Shown: positions 52,214-61,386, counted from the stretch's first letter. The stretch is 64,000 nt of DNA from Paenibacillus sp. FSL R7-0337 (GCF_037969875.1 NZ_CP150218.1:2852001-2916000), one strand, 5' to 3'. The notes: generated by a model not told the origin, from the letters alone. A program made the numbers and translations.

Positions 52214-52948
52214 TCAATCCCCCCACTCCACCAACCGGGGGTGCTCATCCAGAATGGAGCGGTAGTGCTCCAGACTTCCCCATTTGCCCTCGGGGTCGAG
52301 CTCCATATAGCGGTCGTACTTGCGGCGCAGCGCGTCAGGCTCCAAGGCCCAGCCGTAGTGCTTCACCCGCAGCTCGGCCAGGAAGCCTGGCAGCACCGCA
52401 TACGATAGCGGCAGCCGGGGAACGTGATGATCCATCTGCGGGGTGAAATAATAGAAGCCGGGCAGATAACGCACCAGTGTGCGCGTATGCCTCGTATGGA
52501 GATTCCAGAGCTCATCTTCCCGGTAATGGGTCGTGCCGCCCCAGAAGTCATACATCCGAAAGGCCACCCAATCGTAGACATCCTGGTTGATCAGATGCCG
52601 CATTTCCTGCTTGGCCCGCTCTTCGTAGAACTCATCAGCATCTACCGACACAAGCCAGTCCGGCCGCGTGGATACGGCCAGATCCCAGAGCGTCTGGCGC
52701 AGCTCCCATTCCCGCCTGAAGAGGGAGTGCTCCAGCGTCACCACCTTGCTCACCTTGGCAAAAGAGCGGCACACACGCACCGTATCATCCGTGCTGCCGT
52801 CATCCACAATGATGATCTCATCGACGAATTCGCTCAGCTCCCGCAGAACCTGCTCCAGATACCGGCCGCTTTCATTGCGCACCTGCATCATCGCCGTCAG
52901 GCGGTTGCCGGAAGCCTTGCGCAGCGGTTCATTCCTGTGGTCACCCAC
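52214..52948 (-). CDS. GT2-family glycosyltransferase
   Basis: This 244-residue, single-domain GT2 enzyme has TAMMQVRNESGRYL, EIIIVDDGSTDDT and the metal motif SVDADEFYE, but no TPR extension. It is cytoplasmic. The GTG start overlaps the preceding gene by 8 bp, so the operon 55918-52214 has coupled genes. It probably adds a sugar in the same pathway as its neighbours (inference). Confidence 0.88.
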   Translation of the reverse strand: MGDHRNEPLRKASGNRLTAMMQVRNESGRYLEQVLRELSEFVDEIIIVDDGSTDDTVRVCRSFAKVSKVVTLEHSLFRREWELRQTLWDLAVSTRPDWLVSVDADEFYEERAKQEMRHLINQDVYDWVAFRMYDFWGGTTHYREDELWNLHTRHTRTLVRYLPGFYYFTPQMDHHVPRLPLSYAVLPGFLAELRVKHYGWALEPDALRRKYDRYMELDPEGKWGSLEHYRSILDEHPRLVEWGD

Positions 52949-54383
52949 CCGTAGCCCCTCCTCTTAACTTCTGCACCGCTTCTTCCAGATCTGCCATTTC
53001 AGCAAAAAGCTGCCGCGCCCCCTGATCCGCACCCGCGCAGCGCAGGAAGCTGCGGATAGCCTCATGGCGCCTGCCGTACAAGAGATGCAGGGTCCCTTCA
53101 ATCACAGACAGTTGCCCGGCATTCCGTTCTGCCAGCTCATCCGCAGGAGAAATCTCTTTTACCGGGCTTGCTCCCTGCCTGCTTCCCTCATCCCCATCCG
53201 TGCCTGCCCCCTGGATACTCCCCGTCTTCCCTTCCGTACTTTCCGCGCTGCTGCTTCCCGCATTCCCTACCTTCCCCGCACCCTGCAGGCTCCCCGCCAG
53301 CCCCAGCAGTCCCGCACTTCCCGCTTCCGCCACCGTTCCTTCGGCCGCCAGCTCCTGATGAAGCTGCAGCGCCTTCTCCCACTGGAAGGTCGCGATATAA
53401 TTGTGCAGTAGCCGCTGCTGGGCCTCCGGCCCAGGCAACTGGCCCAGCAATTCAATGGCTGCCGCGTAGTCTTCATTCACCGTCATAAGCTCTGCACAGA
53501 GCAGCCCCTGCTGGGCCTCACCCCCGTGCAGCCATTGCTTCATCTGCATAACCCTTGCCCGCTCCTCGTCTGTAAACGCCGTAATCTCATACTGCCGGAC
53601 TGCAAGCGCAAGATTCCCTTGCTTCGCTTCAATCGATGAGAAGAACCGGTAATGTGAATGCAGACAATCCGTATAATTATGCAGCAGCATCAGCTCAAAG
53701 GATTGGGCCAGAAGCTGCGCAGCTGTCTCATCTCCTTGCAGATATAAGTAAGAAGCCGCTAAATAATGCACCGAAGGCTCACCGGGCAACTTGGCGCACA
53801 TCGAGAGATAGAAACGGGTACGGAGCCTGCGCTGGATATCCAGATACGTCTCCCCGCTGTTCACCGCATCAGGCGGATGCCATAGTTCCGTCAATGCCCT
53901 GTTCCAGGCCGCCTCAGCATCCGTGAGAAAATACAGCCGCTCCCCCCGGCGGAGAAGTCCGTAGGACACCGGCTCATCTCCATTCAGATAGACCACTTGG
54001 CCCCGGCGCAGATTCTGCTCCAGATAGATCCGTTCCGAGGAGGTGCCGGCAAGATCAGAGAGCGCTCCAAGAGACGAACTGTATTTATCCCACAGCACAG
54101 CATCTTCCCCATCCGGGCAAGGCTCCAGCAGAGCCACAGTATAAGCAGGCTGTAGAGCCAGCACATCTGGCAGCCAGTAGGGCGATGAGACCAGCAGCGT
54201 ATACTCTCCGGTATCCAGTTTGTACACTTCCGGCAGAGTTATAGACCTGACCTGGCTGCTCCGCTGCTGGACCGGGGTCATCGCTCCGGCGAAGCAGACC
54301 TCCCCGCGCTCCGGAAGGAGCCCCAGCATTCTTTTATACTCATAATCCTCCCAAGCCGTGCGGCTGAGCACAATATAGTTCAT
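52941..54383 (-). CDS. TPR-like protein of the glycosyltransferase operon
   Basis: The 480-residue protein has no recognisable glycosyltransferase motif. The N-terminal third (residues 1-160) looks like an alpha/beta domain, then TPR-like helices (about 190-340: YLYLQGDETAAQLLAQSFEL, ALAVRQYEITAF). A 55-residue Gly/Ser/Ala-rich low-complexity linker (about 355-410) and a final helical segment follow. It may be a scaffold or acceptor-binding partner. The overlap with its neighbours shows cotranscription. Confidence 0.6.
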   Translation of the reverse strand: MNYIVLSRTAWEDYEYKRMLGLLPERGEVCFAGAMTPVQQRSSQVRSITLPEVYKLDTGEYTLLVSSPYWLPDVLALQPAYTVALLEPCPDGEDAVLWDKYSSSLGALSDLAGTSSERIYLEQNLRRGQVVYLNGDEPVSYGLLRRGERLYFLTDAEAAWNRALTELWHPPDAVNSGETYLDIQRRLRTRFYLSMCAKLPGEPSVHYLAASYLYLQGDETAAQLLAQSFELMLLHNYTDCLHSHYRFFSSIEAKQGNLALAVRQYEITAFTDEERARVMQMKQWLHGGEAQQGLLCAELMTVNEDYAAAIELLGQLPGPEAQQRLLHNYIATFQWEKALQLHQELAAEGTVAEAGSAGLLGLAGSLQGAGKVGNAGSSSAESTEGKTGSIQGAGTDGDEGSRQGASPVKEISPADELAERNAGQLSVIEGTLHLLYGRRHEAIRSFLRCAGADQGARQLFAEMADLEEAVQKLRGGATGG

Positions 54384-55918
54384 AAGCGGCCCTCCCCCGC
54401 CAAGGCTTCATCAAGGCTGCCCGGTCCCGCACCCGTTGCTGCTGTCTCTCCTGCATAATCTATAGACAACTCCGGGTCCGGCACAAGCTCCAGACTGCGG
54501 AGATGGCCCTCCCGCTTCACAATCCTCCCCGGTGTTCTTCCGCTTCGGTGTGCAATGCGTTCAAGCGGAAGAACCTGCGGAATCCCTTCGCTTGTGCGTG
54601 GTAGCCCGGATTCTGCGGCATGATCGTCTGAACTGACAATCAGATCCGCCCGGCTATACCGGAGAACCCGGACCATTCTCTCCACATAGCGGTTATCATA
54701 CGACGCACAAGCCGACAAGTAGACTATGATCTCACTGCCGTAGAGTGCCGAGATATTCTCCAGCGCATGGAGCCATGCCTTCTCGCCGTGAACGGTAATC
54801 ACAGCGTCCCGCTCATGCACCGGAAATTCCGGAAAAGACTGGCTCCAGCTGTCCCTCACCCACACCCAGCGGATATTCCCGTAGCTCTGGCTCTCCTGAA
54901 GCATCTGCTGCCGTTCGCGGGAATCCGCCGCCGTCCAGTTCTCTTCGAAATACACGACCGTTGTAACCAGCAGAGCGGCAACCGTATCCCGGCTAAGCGG
55001 AATGACCGGCTGCGGAGGGCAGGCTGTGAGATCACGGGGAATCTGGAGCGTACCCGCAGGGGAGAGGGTGCTGTTCAGGTTCCATTTTTGCAGATAAGCC
55101 TGTTCGCCCTTCCCCCAGACTTCAATGCCGCCCGCCTTCACACTCTCCGCTTCCAGCCTATGCAGCACATGAACATAGCCCGAGTCACTGCGCGCAAGCT
55201 CCGCTCCCAGCATCCGGGCCCGCAGACACCAGTCCGCGATGATCAGGCGGCGTTCGCCCAGAGAAGCATCGAACCCGCCTACCCTCAGCAGCAATTCTGT
55301 GGCTATGAGCAGGCAGGAACCGGTTAGTACCTCCGTATAATTCCATTCCCCTTGCTGTTTCTCCAGCGTATGGGCGGTGTACGCAGCCAGCTCAGCATAT
55401 CCGGCAAAATGCAGCTGCCGCTGCCCGTCTCCCCACTCCGTGGAGGAGCAAGGAGCGACAACTAACACCGCAGGATCATCAATCGGCGGCCATAGCAGAT
55501 TCCCGAGCCAGCCCGGAGCCACCATGACACAGTCCTCCAGCAGCACGGCAAAAGAGGTCTCGGCATAAGCCAAGGCCTCATTCACCCTATACTCACCCTC
55601 GCTATAAGGAAGGAACCGCATTCCTGCTTCCCCGGAGAACTGCTCCGACAACGCTTGCAGCGGAAAATCAGCGGTCATGGCAACCGCAGTCACCCGCACC
55701 GCTGGCCCGGAATGCTGAAGCAGCAGCCTCAGACACTCCGCTGACCACGGCGCATGCCGCAGTTCCACCACCAGCGTAATCCCTCCCTGCACCGGCTGGG
55801 GCAGCAGGCCCTCCCGTTCCAGATAGCTGTACCTTGCAGCCAGCCGCTCCGTACGGTCCGCTTTTGCAGCATCCCAACCCTTCCCCGCACTCCTATCCTC
55901 CATCGCTCCATAAGACAC
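54380..55918 (-). CDS. Two-domain GT2-like glycosyltransferase
   Basis: The 512-residue protein starts with a GT-A fold (about residues 45-270) whose segments parallel GT2 enzymes: LLEDCVMVAPGWLGNLL and LTGSCLLIATELLLRVGGFD..IADWCLRARMLGAEL. The usual D-x-D is replaced by E-D-C, so metal binding or activity may differ. A second alpha/beta domain (about 310-512) resembles a further GT-A core (AVITVHGEKAWLHALEN, IVYLSACASYDN). It is first in the minus operon, with a GTG start and sigma-E-like promoter upstream. Confidence 0.72.
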   Translation of the reverse strand: MSYGAMEDRSAGKGWDAAKADRTERLAARYSYLEREGLLPQPVQGGITLVVELRHAPWSAECLRLLLQHSGPAVRVTAVAMTADFPLQALSEQFSGEAGMRFLPYSEGEYRVNEALAYAETSFAVLLEDCVMVAPGWLGNLLWPPIDDPAVLVVAPCSSTEWGDGQRQLHFAGYAELAAYTAHTLEKQQGEWNYTEVLTGSCLLIATELLLRVGGFDASLGERRLIIADWCLRARMLGAELARSDSGYVHVLHRLEAESVKAGGIEVWGKGEQAYLQKWNLNSTLSPAGTLQIPRDLTACPPQPVIPLSRDTVAALLVTTVVYFEENWTAADSRERQQMLQESQSYGNIRWVWVRDSWSQSFPEFPVHERDAVITVHGEKAWLHALENISALYGSEIIVYLSACASYDNRYVERMVRVLRYSRADLIVSSDDHAAESGLPRTSEGIPQVLPLERIAHRSGRTPGRIVKREGHLRSLELVPDPELSIDYAGETAATGAGPGSLDEALAGEGRL

Positions 55919-55956
55919 CCAACATCACGCTCCATTAGTCAAACTATGCTGTCTAT

Positions 55957-55985
55957 AATGTATGAGTGTGTCGGGGTATATATCC
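55957..55985 (-). promoter_or_regulatory. Sigma-E-like promoter of the minus-strand glycosyltransferase operon
   Basis: Minus strand GGATATAT, a 13-bp spacer and CATACATT closely match sigma-E (KMATATT, CATACAMT), about 40 bp before the GTG. This implies mother-cell expression in sporulation. Confidence 0.6.
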
Positions 55986-56000
55986 CTATAATTACCATTG

Positions 56001-57299
56001 CTATTCGCTGCCACCGCCCTCATTCCCGCCCCCGGCATTCACACCGGGCACAGAGCTGCCGCTTCCGGCGGGCGCCTCAGTCTCTCCGCTGCCCGCATGT
56101 CCGCCTGATCCGCTGGAGCCTGAGCTGCTGTTATCGCTGCCTGCTGGTGTGTTGTCCTCGCCGGTGCTGCTCTTCCCGGTACTCAGCGAAGGGGCCGGAA
56201 TAGCGATGCCCGGGGCGCTGCTGCCGTTCTCGCCGACAGGCTTGCCCTGATTATCATAGTAGTACATCGGAACGTCACCGACTACCATCAGGTAGGAGAC
56301 GGGGATCTCTGTATCCACCACCTGCGGCTCCATATCAAATGGAATGACGACGGCTACCTCGGTAACAATATGAATAAAGACTTCAACGAGAATCATATTG
56401 ATTCCGGCATTCTGCTGCCGTGTGTTCAGCTCCACCTTCACTGCCCCCTGAGGCTCTACCTTAATCGGAATATCCGGACCATAGGAGGCAATCAGCGGGC
56501 TGCCGAGCGCCTGCCCGAGCGGAATATATTCCGTACGGTTATGCAGCTCCTGTAGTGTGGACTGGATGACTTCAGCGGCCTGCGAGGTAATCCGCATATG
56601 CTCCTTGTAGTTGAGCATGAAGCCGGAGATTTTGCCGTTCTTGTCGGTCTTCCAGTCAATCAGCGCCTCGGCATTCCCCCCGTCTGCTACCTGGGACGTA
56701 ATCGCCTTGTTAATCGATTCCGTGGCGATCTGCTTCACCCGGATCTGGGCCAGATGGAGAATCGGCGGCTTCAGATGCTGCTCCACATAACGCAGCCCCT
56801 GCAGCACTGCCAGAAGCAGCAGCAGGCTCAGAACGATCCAGAATCTGCCCCGTCTGCGCGGCTTCTGCCCCTTGCCCCCGGCAGCTTCCTGCCACTTCCC
56901 TTCCCTCCTGCGGAACAGACGGAAGCCGCCGCGCCCGGCTTTGCGCCAGACCCGCTGGTCCGGAGCGCCTGCTGCTCCCCCGGAAGGCTTGGCTGACCCG
57001 TAGCCTGCTTCGCTCCCGTCCAGCCGGACGCCGGATCTGGAGGGCTTCGCCACGAAGCCCCCGCTCCGTCCCCAGCTCCGGCCAGGCAGACCCGCGCCGG
57101 GTCTTGACGGCTTCGCTTCGAACCTTGCTCCCGAACCCGAGTGCGGCGGCTGGATTCCCGCTCTGGACGGTTTGGCCTTGAAGGCCTGGCGGCGCCCGAC
57201 CGTCCCCCTCAGTCCGCTTCCGTTGAAGTCCGGCAGCCGCAGACGCCCGAAGAGCGGTACGCCTGCGCTCCGTTTCCCCCATTTTCTGATTCTGCCCAT
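56001..57299 (-). CDS. yunB: Sporulation protein YunB with repeated Arg/Lys-rich N-terminus
   Basis: The C-terminal half (about residues 150-380) is YunB: one membrane helix (FWIVLSLLLLLAVLQGLRYV), then the extracytoplasmic domain with QIRVKQIATESINKAI, QNAGINMILVEVFIHI and VVIPFDMEPQVV. In B. subtilis yunB is a sigma-E gene needed for germination or resistance. Here the N-terminus carries 125 basic residues with four AKPSR-type repeats, and the C-terminus a 60-residue Gly/Ser tail, both lineage-specific. ATG 57299 follows GGGAGGG. Proximity to the GT operon supports a sporulation setting. Confidence 0.85.
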   Translation of the reverse strand: MGRIRKWGKRSAGVPLFGRLRLPDFNGSGLRGTVGRRQAFKAKPSRAGIQPPHSGSGARFEAKPSRPGAGLPGRSWGRSGGFVAKPSRSGVRLDGSEAGYGSAKPSGGAAGAPDQRVWRKAGRGGFRLFRRREGKWQEAAGGKGQKPRRRGRFWIVLSLLLLLAVLQGLRYVEQHLKPPILHLAQIRVKQIATESINKAITSQVADGGNAEALIDWKTDKNGKISGFMLNYKEHMRITSQAAEVIQSTLQELHNRTEYIPLGQALGSPLIASYGPDIPIKVEPQGAVKVELNTRQQNAGINMILVEVFIHIVTEVAVVIPFDMEPQVVDTEIPVSYLMVVGDVPMYYYDNQGKPVGENGSSAPGIAIPAPSLSTGKSSTGEDNTPAGSDNSSSGSSGSGGHAGSGETEAPAGSGSSVPGVNAGGGNEGGGSE

Positions 57300-57370
57300 G
57301 CCCTGCAGTCCCTCCCGACATTCCTGCGGTCAAGCCGCTCCCTGTACTAATAGGCTATTCAGCACACACG

Positions 57371-57397
57371 CAAAATAACCCCACAATGTGGGGTTAG
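57371..57397 (-). terminator. Terminator of the TVP38-like gene
   Basis: AACCCCACA / TGTGGGGTT forms a hairpin followed on the minus strand by ATTTTG. Confidence 0.65.
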
Positions 57398-57446
57398 CCT
57401 TGAAGTGGAGTGTCTTTTATCCAGCATATCGAGCATCTTCCTGAAC

Positions 57447-58061
57447 CTAATGCCCCGTCCGCTTGCGCTTATCCTCCTGGAGATGCCCCCAATGCAGCCG
57501 GACAAAGATAGCGAGCAGAATCAGCATAAACACGCCGTACCACAACAGAAAACCGTTCCAGTCCTCACGCGGGACAATTAACGAGGAGCTGAGCGTACCG
57601 AACAGCCAGATGAAAGACAGATTGCCGAGCACCGTCCCCCAGACAAAAGCTGCCGGCTTCATCGGCGACACGGCCGACATCAGGTTGATGATATTACTGG
57701 GCACAATCGGAATCGTACGCAGCAGCACCAGGGTCCAGATGCCGTAACGGTCCAGATAGGTCTGCCATTTCTCATACTTCTTGAGCTTGTAGCCCCATTT
57801 GCGGTCGAACCAGTCGAAGAGATACCGCCGGAAGAGAAAATAGACGAATACCGCGCCCAGGTTGCAGGCCAGCCAGCTGACAGCCATCCCGCCGATCACT
57901 TCGAATACAGAGACATGGAGCACAATCAGAATCGCCAGGGGGAAAAATCCGAACAAGCTTTGCAGCACGGCGAGCGGAAAGGTAGCGAATACAATATACG
58001 GGCCGCTAAGTCCAAGACTCTGCAGCAGCCAGTCAATCCAGGCATTGATCATCTCGGTCAT
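57447..58061 (-). CDS. TVP38/TMEM64 (DedA-like) membrane protein
   Basis: This 204-residue integral membrane protein has about five helices and the VTT-domain motifs FATFPLAVLQSLFGFFPLA and RTIPIVPSNIINLMSAVS, including the amphipathic Arg-Pro loop. Members of this superfamily are proposed lipid scramblases or carrier-lipid transporters, possibly for undecaprenyl phosphate. ATG 58061 follows AAAGGAAGAG. It is transcribed away from the opu operon and appears monocistronic. Confidence 0.85.
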   Translation of the reverse strand: MTEMINAWIDWLLQSLGLSGPYIVFATFPLAVLQSLFGFFPLAILIVLHVSVFEVIGGMAVSWLACNLGAVFVYFLFRRYLFDWFDRKWGYKLKKYEKWQTYLDRYGIWTLVLLRTIPIVPSNIINLMSAVSPMKPAAFVWGTVLGNLSFIWLFGTLSSSLIVPREDWNGFLLWYGVFMLILLAIFVRLHWGHLQEDKRKRTGH

Positions 58062-58133
58062 GGAGCGCTCTTCCTTTCCTGACTCCTTGCAGCATGTAAA
58101 GGAACCGCTCATTAATGAAAGATTAATTGTTGA

Positions 58134-58162
58134 AGAAAAACACCCCTTGCGGGGTGTTTATT
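58134..58162 (-). terminator. Terminator of the opuA operon
   Basis: AAACACCCC / GGGGTGTTT forms a 9-bp stem, T-rich at the minus-strand 3' side, about 160 bp after opuAC. Confidence 0.75.
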
Positions 58163-58319
58163 GACCATAAATTGATATATTCTACTTGATGAGCCGCTAA
58201 ATCAGGACTAGTAAAAGGACAAAGGTTAGCGGTACAAGTTACAGAATTGTTGCTTATTTTCTCTCATCATAGCACACATCGGTCATCGCCGCCAGATCAC
58301 TGAACCCTCCAGTTTTCAC

Positions 58320-59204
58320 CTATGCAGAGATGCCAGCCGTCCACTCATTCACCTTGGCTTCATTGCTCTCTACCCATTCCTTGGCTGCTTCTTCAGGCGA
58401 CTGTCCGCCTTGAATCTTGACCATAACCTGCTCCATATCCTCTGCGGTCCACTTGAATTGGCTAAGGAACTTGTGCACATCCGGCATATCCTCATTCAGG
58501 CCTTTACGGACCATAGTGTGAATCTGCTCGGCTCCGCCGTAGACATTCTTCGGATCGTCCAGGTACTTGAGGTCCATGTTGGCGAACATCCAGTGCGGAG
58601 TCCAGCCGGTGACTACAATCGGTTCATTCTTGTCAAAAGCCTTCTGCAGCTCCTGCGCCATCGCCGCCGATGAGCTCTCCAGCAGCGTATAATCGCTCAA
58701 GCCGTAGGCTTCGAGCGCTTTTTCCGTAGCCGTCATAATTCCGGCTCCAGGCTCAATCCCAATAATCCGCTTATCCAGCGTTGCCGCTATTTCCGCATTG
58801 TTCAGATCCTCAATAGAGTTGATCTCCATATAGGCGGGGACGGCAAGCCCGGTCTTCGTTCCATCCAGATTCACACCGGCATCCTCAATGTCCTTGCCGT
58901 ATTTCTCCAGATAAGAGGCATGCGTGCTTGGCAGCCAGGCGGCTACCATGGCGTCTGCGCTTCCGTCAGCAATCCCTGCCCACATCGGTCCGGCATCGAC
59001 CTGCAGCATCTCCACCTTCATGCCGAGCTTCGTCTCCAGCACTTCCTTGACTACGTTTGTACTGGCGATCTCGGAATCCCAGGCCACATAGGCCAGCTTC
59101 ACCGTACTGTTATTATTTGACGAACAACCAGCTACCAGAATTACTGCCATCAGCAGCATGATCATCATTAACGGTCTGCGTTTCATCGAATGAGTTCTCT
59201 TCAT
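58320..59204 (-). CDS. opuAC: Glycine betaine ABC transporter substrate-binding lipoprotein (OpuAC)
   Basis: The 294-residue lipoprotein has the lipobox LVAGC (Cys27) and an OpuAC fold with aromatic ligand-binding segments (YVAWDSEIAS, MWAGIADGSADAMVAAWLP, VTGWTPHWMFA). These Trp/Tyr residues form the cage for betaine or proline betaine. It is last in opuAA-opuAB-opuAC, whose sizes match the Bacillus OpuA transporter. It imports compatible solutes in osmotic or cold stress. Confidence 0.94.
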   Translation of the reverse strand: MKRTHSMKRRPLMMIMLLMAVILVAGCSSNNNSTVKLAYVAWDSEIASTNVVKEVLETKLGMKVEMLQVDAGPMWAGIADGSADAMVAAWLPSTHASYLEKYGKDIEDAGVNLDGTKTGLAVPAYMEINSIEDLNNAEIAATLDKRIIGIEPGAGIMTATEKALEAYGLSDYTLLESSSAAMAQELQKAFDKNEPIVVTGWTPHWMFANMDLKYLDDPKNVYGGAEQIHTMVRKGLNEDMPDVHKFLSQFKWTAEDMEQVMVKIQGGQSPEEAAKEWVESNEAKVNEWTAGISA

Positions 59205-59219
59205 ATTAATTATACACTC

Positions 59220-60056
59220 CTATCCTTGTTGTTTGGGTTTGAACAGCTTCTGGGTCAGACGATCCAGCAGTATCGCGATAATGACAATGGCAATCCCCGC
59301 CTCGAAGCCCGCACCAGTCTTGGCCTGTGATACCGCACGGTATACATAAGCCCCGACCCCCTGGGCGCCGATCATGGACGAGATGACCACCATGGACAGC
59401 GACAGCATAATCGTCTGGTTAATACCGGCCATAATGGTCGGCATGGCGATCGGCAGCTGAAGCTTGAACAGCTTCTGCCCTGCCGTAGAACCGAAGGCAT
59501 CCGCCGCCTCCACTAGCTCGGGCGAGACCTGACGGATACCCAGGTTAGTGAGCCGGATGGTTGGCGGAATCGCGAATATAATAGAAGCAATGACACCGGG
59601 AACGACCCCCAGCGAGAAGAATGACACGGCCGGAAGCAAGTACACGAACGCCGGCATCGTCTGCATGAAGTCGAGAATAGGAGTAGCAATGTTCTGGAAG
59701 GTCTTGCTCTGCGCACAGAATACCCCCAGTGGAACCCCGATAACTACAGCCAAGATGGAAGCGGTCAGCACAAGGGCCAGCGACTGCATCGAGGGACCCC
59801 ATAATCCAAGATTATCGATCAGCAGGAGTCCGACCACTGCGAACAGCGCCATCCGCCATTTGCCGATCCAGTAGGCCAGAGCGGCGATCAGAAGGGTCAG
59901 TACGATTGCGGGCAGGAAATTCAGCGCCGCATCAATCCCGCTCACCATTCCGCCGATCACAGCATGAATGAAGTCAAATATCGGTCCGAAGTAGGTGGTG
60001 AGCCAATCTTCGATCCATTCTACGCCCTTTCCGAGCGGTATTTTGGGTAAATTCAT
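59220..60056 (-). CDS. opuAB: Glycine betaine ABC transporter permease (OpuAB)
   Basis: The 278-residue membrane protein has about seven helices and the permease loop EAADAFGSTAGQKLFKLQLP. The length matches OpuAB. The ATG overlaps the opuAA stop by 1 bp. It forms the membrane pore of the betaine importer, dimerising and coupling to OpuAA. Confidence 0.94.
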   Translation of the reverse strand: MNLPKIPLGKGVEWIEDWLTTYFGPIFDFIHAVIGGMVSGIDAALNFLPAIVLTLLIAALAYWIGKWRMALFAVVGLLLIDNLGLWGPSMQSLALVLTASILAVVIGVPLGVFCAQSKTFQNIATPILDFMQTMPAFVYLLPAVSFFSLGVVPGVIASIIFAIPPTIRLTNLGIRQVSPELVEAADAFGSTAGQKLFKLQLPIAMPTIMAGINQTIMLSLSMVVISSMIGAQGVGAYVYRAVSQAKTGAGFEAGIAIVIIAILLDRLTQKLFKPKQQG

Positions 60057-61252
60057 CAGACTAATCCTCCTTCCGGAACCGCGTTACCGGCCAGGGCAGA
60101 CAACACAGCCCCTTTGATCACAATGCCCTTCAGCTTCTCGCCTTCCCCTACTACAGCAACGGGCAGATGCGTCTCCGACATCAGCTCGAACAGATCATTC
60201 AGCAGGGTATCTGGCTGAACACGGGGAATATCACGCAGCATCACATCGAGTATGCTACGGTTCTCTTTCAAGGCCTGTGAGGCATTATCTGCAGTCAGCA
60301 GACCTTGCAGCCGCATCTCGTTATCCGCCACATAGAGGCTTGATACGCCGCTGTCCCGCATGAGCTGCAGAGCGACCCGGGGTCCGCGTTCCGGGCGGAT
60401 CATCTCCGGCTGACGCATCACGTGGGAAGCTGTCAGCACCTTGGACAGATCCACATCCTCGACGAAGCGCTCCACATATTTGTTCGCAGGCTGAATCAGA
60501 ATTTCTTCCGGCGATCCGATCTGGACAATGACCCCGTCCTTCATCAGGGCAATACGGTCCCCGATCCGCAGCGCTTCATCCAGATCATGCGTGATGAAGA
60601 CAATCGTCTTCTTCACTCTGGATTGCAGCTCCAGTAGTTCCTGCTGCATATCCTTGCGGATCAGCGGATCAAGCGCACTGAAGGCTTCATCCATCAGCAG
60701 AATGTCAGGATCATTGGCCAGACCGCGCGCCAGGCCGACACGCTGCTGCATGCCTCCGCTGAGCTGATCCGGACGGTGATTCTCCCAGCCCTTCAGCCCT
60801 ACAAGCTCAAGAGCCTCCATGGCCAGCCGTGTTCGTTTGCTTTTCTCCACACCCTGGACTTCCAGTCCGTATTCTGCGTTAGCCAGCACACTGCGGTGCG
60901 GGAACAGCGCGAACTTTTGAAAGACCATGCCGATATTCTTCCGCCGGAATTCCCGAAGCTGCTCCGGATTCATCTTGACAACATCCTTACCCTTGAACAG
61001 CACCTGTCCTCCGGTCGGCTCAATCAGCCGGTTCAATAGACGGACGAGCGTGGACTTCCCACTGCCCGACAATCCCATAATGACGAATATTTCTCCCTCT
61101 TCAATGCTGAATTCGGCTTTATTCACACCGACTGTCAGCTTGGCTTCCTTGGCGATTCTTTCTTTGGACCAGCCTTGTTCTAATAATGGAAGCGCCCGTG
61201 CTGCATCATGACCGAATACTTTGGTTAACTGTTTCACCTCTATAATTGCCAT
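60056..61252 (-). CDS. opuAA: Glycine betaine ABC transporter ATP-binding protein with CBS domains (OpuAA)
   Basis: The 398-residue ATPase has the N-terminal ProV-type extension, Walker A GLSGSGKST, signature LSGGMQQRVGLARGLA, Walker B LLMDEAFSALDP and a C-terminal tandem CBS pair (about residues 280-390). In related OpuA systems the CBS pair senses ionic strength to gate uptake. It is first gene of the operon, divergent from the GbsR-type regulator, which probably controls it. Confidence 0.95.
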   Translation of the reverse strand: MAIIEVKQLTKVFGHDAARALPLLEQGWSKERIAKEAKLTVGVNKAEFSIEEGEIFVIMGLSGSGKSTLVRLLNRLIEPTGGQVLFKGKDVVKMNPEQLREFRRKNIGMVFQKFALFPHRSVLANAEYGLEVQGVEKSKRTRLAMEALELVGLKGWENHRPDQLSGGMQQRVGLARGLANDPDILLMDEAFSALDPLIRKDMQQELLELQSRVKKTIVFITHDLDEALRIGDRIALMKDGVIVQIGSPEEILIQPANKYVERFVEDVDLSKVLTASHVMRQPEMIRPERGPRVALQLMRDSGVSSLYVADNEMRLQGLLTADNASQALKENRSILDVMLRDIPRVQPDTLLNDLFELMSETHLPVAVVGEGEKLKGIVIKGAVLSALAGNAVPEGGLV

Positions 61253-61369
61253 GTTGACCTCCTTCTCTATCTCTGTTTATCGCGCCTGCTGCTACTGACC
61301 TAGTGTAACGGACTTACGAAAAGAGAAGCAAAGCTCATATTCGCTAAAAATTTAGTGTACAGTTTTAAC

Positions 61370-61386
61370 TTTACGTACTTTACGTA
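61370..61386. promoter_or_regulatory. Candidate GbsR/OpcR operator (direct repeat)
   Basis: TTTACGTA occurs twice, one base apart (61370-61377 and 61379-61386), in the divergent region between opuAA and the regulator gene. Confidence 0.4.
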
